Translations under genes and position numbers: made by a program | The notes under the pieces: model-generated | Told to the model about the DNA's origin: nothing | Database searches by the model: none | What the model saw: the letters and a program-made list of their open reading frames with translations, nothing else | DNA from: Lachnospiraceae bacterium | GTDB lineage: Bacteria > Bacillota > Clostridia > Lachnospirales > Lachnospiraceae | Assembly: GCA_022774705.1 (NCBI GenBank) | Contig: JALFLM010000153.1 | Location: forward strand, 1 to 39,900 | Direction: 5' to 3' | Length of the DNA stretch: 39,900 bases | In this document: piece by piece, positions 25,370-35,214 of the stretch | How positions within the stretch are numbered: position 1 is the first letter of the stretch | Layout of the letters: each line of letters opens with the position of its first letter

Positions 25370-25414
25370 ATAAATTGGTTAGCTATTGAATCTATTATTT
25401 TAGGAGAAATAATC

Positions 25415-26764
25415 ATGGGCAAATATTTTGGTACAGATGGTTTCCGAGGGGAAGCCAATGTTGATTTAACAGTGGAACATGCATATAAAGTAGGTCGTTT
25501 CCTGGGATGGTATTTCGGTCAGGAACATAAATGTAAGGTGGTAATCGGCAAGGATACAAGAAGAAGCAGCTATATGTTTGAGTATGCGCTGGCTTCCGGT
25601 CTGACGGCTTCCGGAGCGGATGCTTATCTGCTTCACGTAACCACAACTCCCAGTGTTTCCTATGTGGTGAGAACAGAGGATTTTGACTGCGGCATCATGA
25701 TTTCCGCCAGCCACAATCCCTACTATGACAACGGGATCAAGCTGCTGAACGGTGCGGGTGAGAAGATGTCGGAGGACGTAATCGAAAAGATAGAAGCCTA
25801 TCTGGACGGCGAGCTGGGTGAGATTCCTTTTGCAGTGAAAGATGCCATTGGATGCACCACCGACTATGTGATGGGCAGAAACCGTTATATGGGATATCTG
25901 ATCAGTCTGGCAACCCGTTCCTTCAAGGGCATCCGCGTAGGACTTGACTGTTCCAACGGCAGTGCCTGGTCCATGGCCAAAAGTATTTTCGATGCGCTGG
26001 GTGCGAAAACATACGTCATCAACAATGAACCTGACGGAACCAATATCAATATGAACTGCGGATCCACACATATCGAGGTTCTTCAGAAATACGTCAAAGA
26101 CAATCATCTGGATGTGGGCTTTGCCTATGATGGTGATGCGGATCGCTGTCTTGCAGTGGATGAGAACGGACGGGTTGTTGACGGAGATCTGATCCTCTAT
26201 GTATGCGGCAGATACATGAAAGAAAGCGGCCAGCTGGATACCGATACGGTTGTGACCACTATCATGTCTAACATCGGACTTTACAAGGCATTTGATGAAA
26301 TTGGTATTTCCTATGAGAAAACTAATGTGGGTGATAAGTACGTTTATGAAAATATGGCTGAAAACGGTCATCGTCTCGGCGGCGAGCAGTCCGGCCATAT
26401 CATTTTCAGCAAATATGCCAACACCGGCGACGGTATACTGACCTCTCTGAAGATCATGGAAGTGATGCTGGAGAAGAAACAGAGTCTGGGCAAGCTGACA
26501 GAAGAAGTGGAAATTTATCCCCAGGTGCTGAAAAATATCCGCGTTAAGAGTAAACCGGCTGCAAGACAGGATGAGGATGTGATCGCTGCCATTGCAGAAG
26601 CGGAAGCACAGCTTAACGGCGACGGCCGGATTCTGGTGCGTGAGAGCGGTACGGAGCCGGTGATCCGTGTTATGGCAGAAGCTAAAACTACAGAATTGTG
26701 CAATCAGGTGGTGGATCAGATCATTGAAGTGATCCGTAAAAAAGGCCACACTGCTGAAGCATAA
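25415..26764 (+). CDS. glmM: Phosphoglucosamine mutase
   Basis: Interconverts glucosamine-6-phosphate and glucosamine-1-phosphate for UDP-GlcNAc and cell-wall synthesis. ATG 25415 (AGGAGAA upstream, FGTDGFRG immediately after) gives the family's normal 449 residues; an upstream in-frame ATG lies before the promoter. Domain marks in order: FGTDGFRGEAN, the phosphoserine loop ISASHNPYYDNG with Ser99, the metal loop DGDADRC, the sugar loop GGEQSGH and the phosphate loop RESGTEPVIRV. It heads a long co-directional run; hisC starts 13 bases later. Confidence 0.95.
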   Translation: MGKYFGTDGFRGEANVDLTVEHAYKVGRFLGWYFGQEHKCKVVIGKDTRRSSYMFEYALASGLTASGADAYLLHVTTTPSVSYVVRTEDFDCGIMISASHNPYYDNGIKLLNGAGEKMSEDVIEKIEAYLDGELGEIPFAVKDAIGCTTDYVMGRNRYMGYLISLATRSFKGIRVGLDCSNGSAWSMAKSIFDALGAKTYVINNEPDGTNINMNCGSTHIEVLQKYVKDNHLDVGFAYDGDADRCLAVDENGRVVDGDLILYVCGRYMKESGQLDTDTVVTTIMSNIGLYKAFDEIGISYEKTNVGDKYVYENMAENGHRLGGEQSGHIIFSKYANTGDGILTSLKIMEVMLEKKQSLGKLTEEVEIYPQVLKNIRVKSKPAARQDEDVIAAIAEAEAQLNGDGRILVRESGTEPVIRVMAEAKTTELCNQVVDQIIEVIRKKGHTAEA

Positions 26765-26777
26765 GAGAGGAGAATCA

Positions 26778-27830
26778 ATGAAACCCTGGGAGAAAAACAT
26801 ACGCCAGGTGGAGCCCTATGTACCCGGCGAGCAGCCGAAAAACGGCAATGTAGTCAAACTGAATACCAATGAGAACCCCTATCCTCCGGCTCCGGGGGTG
26901 GAAAAGGCAAGGCTGGCATTTTCTGACGACAGTCTGAGGCTGTATCCCGATCCGGCGGCATCCTCTCTGACTGATGTACTGGCGGAATATTATGGTCTGG
27001 ATTCCGATCAGGTTTTTGTGGGTGTGGGTTCCGATGACGTACTGGCCATGGCATTCCTTACATTTTTCAATTCGGAGCTGCCGGTGCTGTTTCCGGACAT
27101 CACCTATTCCTTTTACAGTGTGTGGGCCGATCTGTACCGCATCCCCTACGAGAGACCGGCACTGGATGAAAACTTCCGCATTGTAAAGGAGGATTATTAC
27201 CGCCCTAACGGAGGCATTATTTTCCCCAATCCCAATGCACCCACCTCACTGGTGGAGCCCCTTTCCTTTATCAGGGATATTCTCGATCACAATCAGGAGA
27301 GTGTGGTCATTGTGGATGAAGCCTACATTGATTTCGGCGGTGAATCGGCGGTTTCCCTGCTGAAGGAATATGAAAATCTGCTGGTTGTCCAGACATTTTC
27401 CAAATCACGTTCCATGGCGGGCATGCGGATCGGTTACGCTATGGGCAATTCTTCTCTGATCCGGGCGCTGAATGATGTGAAATATTCCTACAATTCTTAT
27501 ACGATGAACCGGCCTTCGCTGGTGATGGGAGTGGAAGCGGTAAAGGATGACGCCTATTTCAGAGAAACCATACAGAAAATCATCAAAACAAGAGAAGAAG
27601 CAAAGTCGAGGCTGGCAGACCTTGGTTTTACCTGTCTTGATTCTGCGTCAAACTTCCTGTTTGCCACGCATAAACGGGTGCCGGCGAAGCAGATATTCAC
27701 GGAGCTGAAAGAAGAAGGAATCTTTGTAAGATACTTTAATTCTGCAAGGATCGATAACTATCTTAGAATCACGGTGGGAACACCGGAGGAGATGGAGAAG
27801 CTTTATCAGGCCCTTGCCCGTTATCAGTGA
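26778..27830 (+). CDS. hisC: Histidinol-phosphate aminotransferase
   Basis: A PLP aminotransferase of 350 residues, class I/II fold. NTNENPYPP, the PLP lysine Lys209 in TFSKSRSMAGMRIGY, VDEAYIDF and RIDNYLRITVG fit HisC closely. GAGAGGAG precedes the start. No other his gene is in the window, so this may be a stand-alone copy; HisC-like enzymes can also accept aromatic amino acids, and the exact substrate is not settled by sequence. The next gene overlaps or nearly abuts its stop. Confidence 0.9.
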   Translation: MKPWEKNIRQVEPYVPGEQPKNGNVVKLNTNENPYPPAPGVEKARLAFSDDSLRLYPDPAASSLTDVLAEYYGLDSDQVFVGVGSDDVLAMAFLTFFNSELPVLFPDITYSFYSVWADLYRIPYERPALDENFRIVKEDYYRPNGGIIFPNPNAPTSLVEPLSFIRDILDHNQESVVIVDEAYIDFGGESAVSLLKEYENLLVVQTFSKSRSMAGMRIGYAMGNSSLIRALNDVKYSYNSYTMNRPSLVMGVEAVKDDAYFRETIQKIIKTREEAKSRLADLGFTCLDSASNFLFATHKRVPAKQIFTELKEEGIFVRYFNSARIDNYLRITVGTPEEMEKLYQALARYQ

Positions 27831-27843
27831 AGCTGGTGATTAT

Positions 27844-28989
27844 TTGAATACTGTTAAAAAATATGCAGGTATTTTCCTGAACATTTCGGTTCCGCTGGTG
27901 ATTACGTTTCTGATCTGTTTTCTGGGACCGAAGATAATCAGTTTTTTCATGCCCTTTGTAATTGGTCTGATCATTGCGCTGGCGGCGGCTCCGCTGGTGC
28001 GTTTTCTGGAGCGCAGAGTAAAGCTCATGCGGCGTTTTACGTCCATGGCGATCATTGTGGGCGCGCTGGCGCTGATCGTTTTTCTGATCTGGCTGGTGCT
28101 CAGCAATCTGATCCGGGAGGGAATCCAGTTCGTTCAGGATGCCCCTGCCATTCTCGATGCCATGGGCGAGGAACTGCGCAATACAGTGGAAAAACTGCAG
28201 CAGATGATGAAGCTTCTGCCTGACAATGTGCAGCAGAGTATTTTCGACGGCATGGATAATATGGGAAACACGGTGTCTGAAAGCATATCGTCCCTGTATT
28301 CTCCCACAGTGGAGATTGCAGGCAATGTGGCGAGACGTATTCCCGGCATACTGGTTTCTACCATAGTAACTCTGATGTCCGCCTACTTTTTCCTGGCGGA
28401 TTACGATAAGATCATCGATGCGGCAAAAAAGACCATGCCTGATATTTTCATGAAAACGATGACTTTTATCCGGAAGAAATCAGGCGAAATCGTGGGAAGC
28501 TATTTTCTGGCCCAGTTCCGCATTATGTTTGTCATTGCAGCGGTTCTGGCGGTGGGACTGACCATTGCAGGTGTTTCCTACAGCGGTCTGGTGGCGGTGC
28601 TGATCGCCATTCTCGATTTTCTGCCCATTTTCGGTACAGGAACGGTACTGATTCCCTGGGCTGTAATCAAACTGTTAAACGGTGCCTACGGTGCGGCGGT
28701 TTTTCTGCTGGCTCTCTATGGGCTGACCCAGCTGATCCGTCAGCTGATCCAACCAAAGCTGATCGGTGATACCATGGGGATGAATCCGCTGCTGACGCTT
28801 CTGTTTCTTTATATAGGATACAGGCTGGGCGGTTTTACCGGGATGATTCTGGCGGTGCCCATCGGCATGATTATGCTGGAAGTCATCCGCATGGGTGCTT
28901 ACGATTCCCTCATTGACGGGGTGCAGGCACTTTATCATGAAGCCGTTCATCTGATGAAAGAGGCACGATATCATAAAAACGAGAATTAA
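27844..28989 (+). CDS. AI-2E-family permease (YtvI-like)
   Basis: An integral membrane protein of about 381 residues with seven to eight helices. [20 protein letters not shown] near the start, [33 protein letters not shown] and FGGFTGM-like [12 protein letters not shown] are family segments. No ATG fits; I prefer TTG 27844, which begins where relatives begin, but TTG 27814 (overlapping hisC) is also open. The ribosome site is weak in both cases. Members move small solutes or ions; the substrate here is unknown. Confidence 0.83.
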   Translation: MNTVKKYAGIFLNISVPLVITFLICFLGPKIISFFMPFVIGLIIALAAAPLVRFLERRVKLMRRFTSMAIIVGALALIVFLIWLVLSNLIREGIQFVQDAPAILDAMGEELRNTVEKLQQMMKLLPDNVQQSIFDGMDNMGNTVSESISSLYSPTVEIAGNVARRIPGILVSTIVTLMSAYFFLADYDKIIDAAKKTMPDIFMKTMTFIRKKSGEIVGSYFLAQFRIMFVIAAVLAVGLTIAGVSYSGLVAVLIAILDFLPIFGTGTVLIPWAVIKLLNGAYGAAVFLLALYGLTQLIRQLIQPKLIGDTMGMNPLLTLLFLYIGYRLGGFTGMILAVPIGMIMLEVIRMGAYDSLIDGVQALYHEAVHLMKEARYHKNEN

Positions 28990-29002
28990 AAGGAGTATTA
29001 AT

Positions 29003-30337
29003 ATGAGCAAATATACCAAGGAAGAGATTCTTGAACTGGTGGAGCAGGAGGATGTGGAATTTATCCGCCTGCAGTTCACCGATATTTTCGGATGCTTTAA
29101 AAATGTGGCGATTACCGCCTCACAGCTGGAGAGGGCCCTGAACAATCGGTACATGTTCGACGGTTCTGCTATTGAGGGATTTGTAAGAATCGAGGAATCG
29201 GATATGTATCTGTATCCTGATCTTGATACATTTGTTGTATACCCCTGGAGACCTCAGCAGGGCAAGGTGGCACGGCTGATCTGCGACGTGTATACGGCTG
29301 ACCGGGTGCCTTTTGAAGGGGAACCCAGATATATTCTGAAAAAGGTGGTTCAGGAAGCGAAATCCATGGGCTATGTATTTGACGTAGGTCCCGAATGTGA
29401 ATTTTTCCTGTTCAATACGGACGATTACGGCAACCCAACCACCATAACCCATGAGCAGGCTTCCTATTTCGATATGGCCCCCAACGATCAGGCGGAAAAT
29501 GTACGCCGCGATATCATTCTCAATCTGGAAGAGATGGGATTTGAAATCGAAGCATCCCATCATGAACTGGCGCCCGGCCAGCATGAGATCGATTTCCGCT
29601 ACGAGAATGCGCTGGCAGCGGCGGATGATATCATGACCTTCAAGATGACTGTCAAAACCATTGCAAAACGCCATGGATTCCATGCAACCTTTATGCCGAA
29701 GCCTGTGGCAGGGCAGGGAGGTTCCGGTATGCATGTGAATATGTCCCTGTCCGATGAAAATGGTGTCAATCTGTTTAATGACCCGACAGACCCCAACGGG
29801 CTGAGCGAGCTGGCTTATCATTTTATGGCCGGCGTGATGAAGCATATCAAAGGAATCACTGCCATTGCCAATCCTCTGGTAAATTCCTATAAGAGGCTGG
29901 TGCCGGGATACGAAGCACCGATTCATATCGCATGGTCTGCAAAGAACAGAAGTCCGCTGATCCGTATCCCTTCCAATCGCGGACACCATGCCCGTGTGGA
30001 ACTTCGTTCTCCCGACCCCACAGCCAATCCCTATCTGATTCTGGCGTTGTGTCTGGCAGCGGGACTGGACGGAATCAAAAACAAACTGGAAGCACCGGAA
30101 GCCGTTACCGGAAATCTGTTTTCCATGACGGCAGAGGATCTGGAGAAAGCCGGAATCGGGGAACTGCCTCTTACTCTGGGGGATGCTCTGGAGGAACTGA
30201 AGAAGGATACATTCCTGACAGGTATTCTCGGTGAGCATCTGACTGAAAAATATCTGGAAGCAAAATATGCCGAATGGAGTGAATACTGCAACCAGATTAC
30301 GGAATGGGAGCTTAACCGCTATTTACGCTATTTCTAA
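29003..30337 (+). CDS. glnA: Type I glutamine synthetase
   Basis: Makes glutamine from glutamate, ammonia and ATP in the cytosol. The 444-residue length and sequence fit the GSI-alpha group. Marks: [22 protein letters not shown] (metal Glu residues), [26 protein letters not shown] (ATP site) and NRSPLIRIP. The region that holds the adenylylated Tyr in GSI-beta enzymes reads [10 protein letters not shown] with no Tyr, so control by adenylylation is not expected. AAGGAG precedes ATG 29003, 13 bases after the permease. An ANTAR antiterminator gene follows, a pairing known in clostridia. Confidence 0.96.
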   Translation: MSKYTKEEILELVEQEDVEFIRLQFTDIFGCFKNVAITASQLERALNNRYMFDGSAIEGFVRIEESDMYLYPDLDTFVVYPWRPQQGKVARLICDVYTADRVPFEGEPRYILKKVVQEAKSMGYVFDVGPECEFFLFNTDDYGNPTTITHEQASYFDMAPNDQAENVRRDIILNLEEMGFEIEASHHELAPGQHEIDFRYENALAAADDIMTFKMTVKTIAKRHGFHATFMPKPVAGQGGSGMHVNMSLSDENGVNLFNDPTDPNGLSELAYHFMAGVMKHIKGITAIANPLVNSYKRLVPGYEAPIHIAWSAKNRSPLIRIPSNRGHHARVELRSPDPTANPYLILALCLAAGLDGIKNKLEAPEAVTGNLFSMTAEDLEKAGIGELPLTLGDALEELKKDTFLTGILGEHLTEKYLEAKYAEWSEYCNQITEWELNRYLRYF

Positions 30338-30374
30338 TGACAATGACGGAATCGGCTACTGGAGGTAGATATAC

Positions 30375-30920
30375 GTGACAAATATTATAGTAGTGTTTCC
30401 CAAATTGGAGGATGCGAAAAGTATCCGGAATATTCTGACGAGAAACGGCCTGCAGGTCACCGCTGTATGCAACTGCGGTGCGCAGGCCCTGAGCGCCATG
30501 GAAGGTCTCAATGACGGCATTGTGGTCTGCGGATACCGTTTCCGCGACATGATGTATTCTGATCTGAATCAGAATCTTCCCCGGTATTTCGAAATGCTTC
30601 TTGTAACCTCGAAGATGCATCTGCAGGAAGCGGAAGGCATGGGTATTATGAGTATATCCATGCCGCTGCGGTCGATGGATCTGGTGGAAACAGTCGGTAT
30701 GATGTCCGATGTCATTGTCAGAAAGAGGAGAAAGCGGAAAGAACAGCCGGCCAGACGCAGCGAGGGGGACCGCAGACTGCTGGCCGAGGCAAAATCGCTT
30801 CTGATGGAGCGTAATCATATGAGTGAGGGCGAAGCACATCGTTATATTCAGAAGTGCAGTATGGATACAGGAACGAATATGGTCGAAACTGCAAAGATGA
30901 TTCTGAGTGTTATGACATGA
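30375..30920 (+). CDS. ANTAR-domain RNA-binding antiterminator with degenerate receiver
   Basis: A 181-residue regulator starting at GTG 30375 (TGGAGGT upstream). The N-terminal 115 residues have a receiver-like outline, but the acidic pocket is not seen and the phospho-acceptor strand reads DGIVVCGYRFRD, without the usual Asp at the end of the third strand; the late Lys is also absent. The C-terminal ANTAR domain (about 128-178) is well conserved: AKSLLMERNHMSEGEAHRYI, then QKCSMDTGTNMVETAKMIL. Such proteins bind paired RNA hairpins and prevent termination. Lying directly after glnA, it probably acts in nitrogen control, but no target hairpin pair is visible next to it. Confidence 0.88.
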   Translation: MTNIIVVFPKLEDAKSIRNILTRNGLQVTAVCNCGAQALSAMEGLNDGIVVCGYRFRDMMYSDLNQNLPRYFEMLLVTSKMHLQEAEGMGIMSISMPLRSMDLVETVGMMSDVIVRKRRKRKEQPARRSEGDRRLLAEAKSLLMERNHMSEGEAHRYIQKCSMDTGTNMVETAKMILSVMT

Positions 30921-30989
30921 CGGAAAGACAGAAAAAGATGAATTGCAGCAGAAAGGAAATACATAGAGACAGAAAGGCGGTATGCGTGT

Positions 30990-31850
30990 ATGAAATTTAC
31001 TAAAATGCACGGAATCGGCAACGATTACGTTTATGTGAACTGTTTTGAGGAAACAGTAAAGGATCCGGTGAAAACGGCCATTGCCATCAGTCCAAGACAT
31101 TTTGCGGTGGGATCCGACGGGCTGATCCTGATCAAACCTTCCAAAGTGGCGGACTGCTGCATGGAGATGTACAATGCGGATGGTTCTCTGGGAGCCATGT
31201 GCGGCAACGGTGTGCGCTGTGTGGGTAAATACGCGTATGACCACGGAATTGTTGACAGGTCGAAAACCACGATCACGGTGGAAACCGGCTCCGGCATCAA
31301 GACGCTGAAACTGACCGTAGAAGACGGAAAAGCTGTTATGGCGGAGGTGGACATGGGAAGTCCTGTGCTGACCAGCCATAAGGCGGATAAACCGCTGGTG
31401 ATGGAAGACTACCGGAAACTGACTCCCGATGAAATCTGGGAAGATATTGAAGTAGATGGGAAAAACTGGAAGATGATCGGAGTTTCCATGGGAAATCCCC
31501 ACGCCATTGTGTATGTGGACGACACTGATAGTCTGGAGATTGAAAAGATCGGCCCGCTGTTTGAGAATCATCCCCGTTTCCCCGACCGTACCAACACGGA
31601 ATTTGTGCAGGTGGTAGATGACCACACTCTGAAAATGAGAGTATGGGAGCGCGGTTCAGGTGAGACCCTGGCCTGCGGCACCGGCGCCTGCGCCACACTG
31701 ACCGCTTCCACACTGGCGGGCTATGTGAAAGGCAAAGCAGATATCAAACTGTTGGGCGGCACTCTTCACATTGAACTGCGGGAAGAGGACGGTCATGTGA
31801 TGATGACAGGACCGGCCACAGAAGTATTTACCGGGGAGTGGGATGAATAA
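30990..31850 (+). CDS. dapF: Diaminopimelate epimerase
   Basis: Converts LL- to meso-diaminopimelate for lysine and peptidoglycan. The 286-residue protein carries both active-site cysteines: Cys71 in GAMCGNGVRC and the second in LACGTGACATL. AAAGGCGG precedes ATG 30990. It overlaps the SGNH hydrolase gene by eight bases. Confidence 0.96.
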   Translation: MKFTKMHGIGNDYVYVNCFEETVKDPVKTAIAISPRHFAVGSDGLILIKPSKVADCCMEMYNADGSLGAMCGNGVRCVGKYAYDHGIVDRSKTTITVETGSGIKTLKLTVEDGKAVMAEVDMGSPVLTSHKADKPLVMEDYRKLTPDEIWEDIEVDGKNWKMIGVSMGNPHAIVYVDDTDSLEIEKIGPLFENHPRFPDRTNTEFVQVVDDHTLKMRVWERGSGETLACGTGACATLTASTLAGYVKGKADIKLLGGTLHIELREEDGHVMMTGPATEVFTGEWDE

Positions 31851-32496
31851 TAACACGCTTTTATTTGCCGGTGACAGTATTACGGATGCGGATCATCTGT
31901 GGGAACCCGGTCCTGACGGACTGGGGCATGGATACGTTCATATGGTGTCTGAGATGCTGAAAACAGGAAAAACGGGAAATGCAGGAAGTGCAGGAAATGT
32001 CGGTGATTTTGCATATCGTATCATCAACAGCGGTTATAATGGCTACCGGGCGGAGGATCTGCTGCGGCGCTGGAACCGGATCTGCCTGGGCAAACAGCCG
32101 GATCTGGTTACGCTGCTGGTGGGTGTGAATGAGGCTGGTGCTGCCATGGAAGGCATGGTAACAGAACCGGAAGTATTTGAAAGGACTTATGAACGTCTGA
32201 TCACGGAGGTACTTCATAATACCCGGGCAGATATGATTCTTATGGAGCCCTTTCTTTTTCGATATCCCGCTTATCTGATCACCTGGCGAAAATATTTTGA
32301 TCCGCTGCTGCCGGTGATTGCCCGGCTGGCTGATAAATACAGCCTGCCCTTCATCCGTCTTGACGGACCGCTTAATGAACTGGCGGACAGACTGGGTGTG
32401 GATCAGGTGACGGTGGATGGCATCCATCTGACGGAGACGGGGAACCGTTTTCTGGCAGAGCAGTGGATACAGGTGTACCGGCAGGTGGAAAAGTAA
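31843..32496 (+). CDS. SGNH/GDSL-family hydrolase
   Basis: A 217-residue esterase-type hydrolase without a signal peptide. Block I is FAGDSITDADHLW (nucleophile Ser12), block II NSGYNGYRAEDLL, block III reads LLVGVNEAG (Asn kept), and block V is DGIHLTETG with the catalytic Asp and His. It may remove acyl groups from sugars or other small esters; the substrate is unknown. Overlap with dapF suggests co-translation. Confidence 0.9.
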   Translation: MNNNTLLFAGDSITDADHLWEPGPDGLGHGYVHMVSEMLKTGKTGNAGSAGNVGDFAYRIINSGYNGYRAEDLLRRWNRICLGKQPDLVTLLVGVNEAGAAMEGMVTEPEVFERTYERLITEVLHNTRADMILMEPFLFRYPAYLITWRKYFDPLLPVIARLADKYSLPFIRLDGPLNELADRLGVDQVTVDGIHLTETGNRFLAEQWIQVYRQVEK

Positions 32497-32643
32497 TGGA
32501 AAAAGATGGCGGAATGTGGATAAAAAGGTATATATGTGCATTCTGCCGATCAACATATACAGTAAACAGAAAATGATGCAGGAAATGATATGGTTACCGG
32601 AAAGCCTGCACTGAGGATAAATAGACTGAGAGGACGAGAGCTT

Positions 32644-34020
32644 ATGAAGTTATGGGGAGGCCGTTTTACAAAGGCAACAAATCAGCTGGTGGATGAATTC
32701 AACGCATCCATTTCTTTTGATAAAAGATTTTACAAACAGGATATAACCGGCAGCATTGCCCATGTAACCATGCTGGCAAAGCAGGGTATACTGACAGAGG
32801 AGGAGCGTGACTGCATTAAAGCAGGTCTGGAAGGAATCCTTTCCGATATTAAGGAAGGAAAGCTGCAGATCGATGAAACCGCAGAGGATATCCACAGCTT
32901 TGTGGAGGCAACTCTGATCGAGCGCATCGGCGACACCGGCAAAAAGCTGCATACGGGAAGAAGCCGCAACGATCAGGTGGCGCTTGATATGAAGCTGTAT
33001 ACCCGGGATGAAATCTCCGAGCTGCACGGACTGATCGTGGAGCTGCTGAAAACCATCCTGAAGATCATGGAGGAGAATACGGAGACCTATATGCCCGGCT
33101 TCACCCATCTGCAGAAAGCACAGCCGCTGACTCTGGCGCACCATTTCGGGGCATATTTTGAAATGTTCCTGCGGGATAAGACACGTCTGGAGGACATTTA
33201 CAAGCGTATGAACTACTGTCCTCTGGGATCCGGTGCTCTGGCGGGAACTACGTATCCGCTGGACCGTGAGTACACGGCAGAGCTGCTGGGATTTGACGGC
33301 CCCACCTTCAACAGCATGGATTCCGTGGCAGACCGTGATTACCTTATTGAACTGCTGAGCGCCATGGCGACGATCATGATGCATCTGAGCCGTTTTTCCG
33401 AGGAAATCATCATCTGGAACAGCAACGAGTACCGTTTTGTGGAAATCGATGATGCCTACAGCACCGGCTCCAGCATCATGCCTCAGAAGAAGAATCCCGA
33501 CATCGCGGAGCTGGTTCGAGGAAAGACAGGACGCGTCTACGGTGCACTGATGTCTCTGCTGACCACCATGAAAGGAATTCCTCTGGCCTATAACAAGGAT
33601 ATGCAGGAAGATAAGGAGATGACCTTTGATGCCATCGACACCACAAAAGGCTGCATCCAGCTTTTCACAGGAATGATCGCCACCATGCGTTTCCGCAAGG
33701 ATGTCATGGCGAAATCAGCCATGAATGGCTTCACCAATGCAACCGACGCAGCCGATTATCTGGTAAATCACGGCGTACCGTTCCGTGATGCTCACGGCAT
33801 TATCGGACAGATCGTGCTGTACTGCATTGATAAAAATATCTCAATCGAGGAGATGAGCCTGGAGGAGCTGAAAGCCATCAGTCCCGTATTTGAAGAAGAT
33901 ATTTACGATGCCATCAGCCTGAAAACCTGCGTGGAAAAGAGAACCACCATCGGAGGTCCCGGCCCCGAAGCCATGAAGCAGGTAATCGCGCGGTGTCATA
34001 AGCTGCTGGAAGAAGAGTAA
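32644..34020 (+). CDS. argH: Argininosuccinate lyase
   Basis: Splits argininosuccinate into arginine and fumarate, the last step of arginine synthesis. ATG 32644 begins MKLWGGRF as in the family and gives 458 residues, the normal length; an in-frame ATG at 32590 is less likely. [10 protein letters not shown], the [10 protein letters not shown] His segment and the signature [20 protein letters not shown] are all present. argG is not in the window. The 147-base gap before it has no clear terminator. Confidence 0.95.
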   Translation: MKLWGGRFTKATNQLVDEFNASISFDKRFYKQDITGSIAHVTMLAKQGILTEEERDCIKAGLEGILSDIKEGKLQIDETAEDIHSFVEATLIERIGDTGKKLHTGRSRNDQVALDMKLYTRDEISELHGLIVELLKTILKIMEENTETYMPGFTHLQKAQPLTLAHHFGAYFEMFLRDKTRLEDIYKRMNYCPLGSGALAGTTYPLDREYTAELLGFDGPTFNSMDSVADRDYLIELLSAMATIMMHLSRFSEEIIIWNSNEYRFVEIDDAYSTGSSIMPQKKNPDIAELVRGKTGRVYGALMSLLTTMKGIPLAYNKDMQEDKEMTFDAIDTTKGCIQLFTGMIATMRFRKDVMAKSAMNGFTNATDAADYLVNHGVPFRDAHGIIGQIVLYCIDKNISIEEMSLEELKAISPVFEEDIYDAISLKTCVEKRTTIGGPGPEAMKQVIARCHKLLEEE

Positions 34021-34076
34021 AAAAGACAGGAAGACAGCAGAACTGATAAAAACGGGAAGATTGAAGAAACAGGAAA

Positions 34077-34115
34077 ACAGCAGAAACGGAGAAACAAAAG
34101 ACAGCAGAAACGGAG
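34077..34115 (+). repeat. 15-bp tandem-spaced direct repeat
   Basis: ACAGCAGAAACGGAG occurs at 34077-34091 and again at 34101-34115, within a purine-rich tract from 34021. The second copy supplies the CGGAGG site of the next gene, so the duplication may be a slippage product. Confidence 0.55.
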
Positions 34116-34124
34116 GAAATCAAT

Positions 34125-34622
34125 ATGGCAGGTACAGATTATTCACAGGTCAGGGAGCAGTACAGAGAGCTGACCGAACTGCTGATTGAAAAGAGACTGA
34201 CCATTACAACGATGGAAAGTGCCACGGCCGGTCTGATTGCCTCTTTGATTACCGACACGGAAGGTTCTTCGGCAATTTTAAAGGGGGCATTTGTCACATA
34301 CTGCAATGAAGCGAAGATTATGCAGGGAGTACCTGCTGAGATCATCGAAACCTATGGTGTATACTCACCGGACACGGCCCGGGCCATGGCAAAAGCCTGC
34401 CGCGCGGCCTACAGAGCCGATATCGGTATCGGCATCACCGGCTCATTCGGTAATGTGGACCCCAACAACGCGGACAGTGTTCCCGGGGTTCTCTATTATA
34501 CGGTGGATTTCAGAGGGCGGCTGACCACCTACCGCCTCGATCTGGATCCACTTCCCACCCGGCTGGATTATAAAATGCGGGCAGCCGAAGAAGTTGTGGA
34601 AACGCTGCTGATGATGATCTGA
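34125..34622 (+). CDS. CinA C-terminal domain protein (nicotinamide-nucleotide amidohydrolase type)
   Basis: A 165-residue stand-alone CinA C-terminal domain. TTMESATAGLIASLITD holds the expected nucleophile Ser; GAFVTYCNEAK and GIGITGSFGNVDPNN are family segments. Proteins of this kind (PncC) deamidate NMN to nicotinate mononucleotide for NAD recycling. CGGAGG precedes the start. It follows argH by about 100 bases. Confidence 0.88.
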   Translation: MAGTDYSQVREQYRELTELLIEKRLTITTMESATAGLIASLITDTEGSSAILKGAFVTYCNEAKIMQGVPAEIIETYGVYSPDTARAMAKACRAAYRADIGIGITGSFGNVDPNNADSVPGVLYYTVDFRGRLTTYRLDLDPLPTRLDYKMRAAEEVVETLLMMI

Positions 34623-34721
34623 GAGAAGAAATTATCGTTCAGACTTCTATCGGGAGAGGAATGTTTTGAGGCGGAATTGTAATGTTATCCTGTACAGGGA
34701 CGCGTCAGGGAGGGAAATGAT

Positions 34722-34949
34722 ATGGGACTGTTTTCCAGAAAGAAAAAGGTTCAGAAAATCGATTTTGATAAGACGGGTAAACGGCCGGTAATCCGGGCCA
34801 GTATCTGTACCGGTGAGCAGGTTGCCGGTTTTAAGGATGTAAAAAACGGGAAGTTTGAGGATCTGATGGTGATCCGGACGGAAGAAGACCGGAAGCTGTT
34901 TATGGAAATGTATGACGTGAAAGAAGAAGAACTTAAGAAGGAGTATTAG
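34722..34949 (+). CDS. Small conserved-looking protein of unknown function
   Basis: A 75-residue charged, soluble protein with no signal or membrane segment. It starts at ATG 34722 after AGGGAGG. Residues 20-48 (KRPVIRASICTGEQVAGFKD and following) look folded, with one Cys in a CTGEQ turn; the tail is acidic-basic helix. I recall similar short proteins in related clostridia but cannot name a function. Confidence 0.7.
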   Translation: MGLFSRKKKVQKIDFDKTGKRPVIRASICTGEQVAGFKDVKNGKFEDLMVIRTEEDRKLFMEMYDVKEEELKKEY

Positions 34950-34984
34950 GCTGCAGTTTGGTTTTCAGCCGGTGTTGTATGTGA

Positions 34985-35134
34985 GGCACCATGACCGACA
35001 GGTCCTGTCCGGAGACGCGCTCTCGCTCGATGACAAACGCAGCGGTACTAAGCTTTTTCGGCGCTTTCGCTTGAAAAAGCAAGTGCCGGCGTTTGTCAAC
35101 GGTCTCCTTGACAGGACCTGTCGGTCATGGTGCC
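34985..35134. repeat. Large nested palindrome with perfect 25-bp arms
   Basis: Bases 34985-35009 are the exact reverse complement of 35110-35134. Inside, GGAGAC pairs with GTCTCC, GACAAACGC with GCGTTTGTC and GCTTTTTC with GAAAAAGC, so almost the whole 150 bases can fold into one long hairpin or cruciform. No protein of its own and no transposase. It differs in sequence from the 2170 family. Confidence 0.85.
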
Positions 35135-35190
35135 GCCATAGTTTACAGCGATCCGGCAAATGAAAAACCGAACTGCGCATGGGAGTGGGG

Positions 35191-35214
35191 CGCATCTGAT
35201 TTGATGCGGTTTTA
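35191..35214 (+). terminator. Weak terminator-like hairpin
   Basis: CGCATC (35191-35196) pairs with GATGCG (35203-35208), followed by GTTTTAATT. It could end transcription from the small gene at 34722. Confidence 0.35.

Noticed and set aside
25466-26800. 444-codon open frame on the minus strand opposite glmM
   Set aside because: Shadow of the clearly coding glmM frame; no start signal.
30312-31625. 437-codon open frame on the minus strand opposite the ANTAR gene and dapF
   Set aside because: It runs antisense across two well-supported genes and shows His/Phe-rich low-quality protein typical of a shadow frame.
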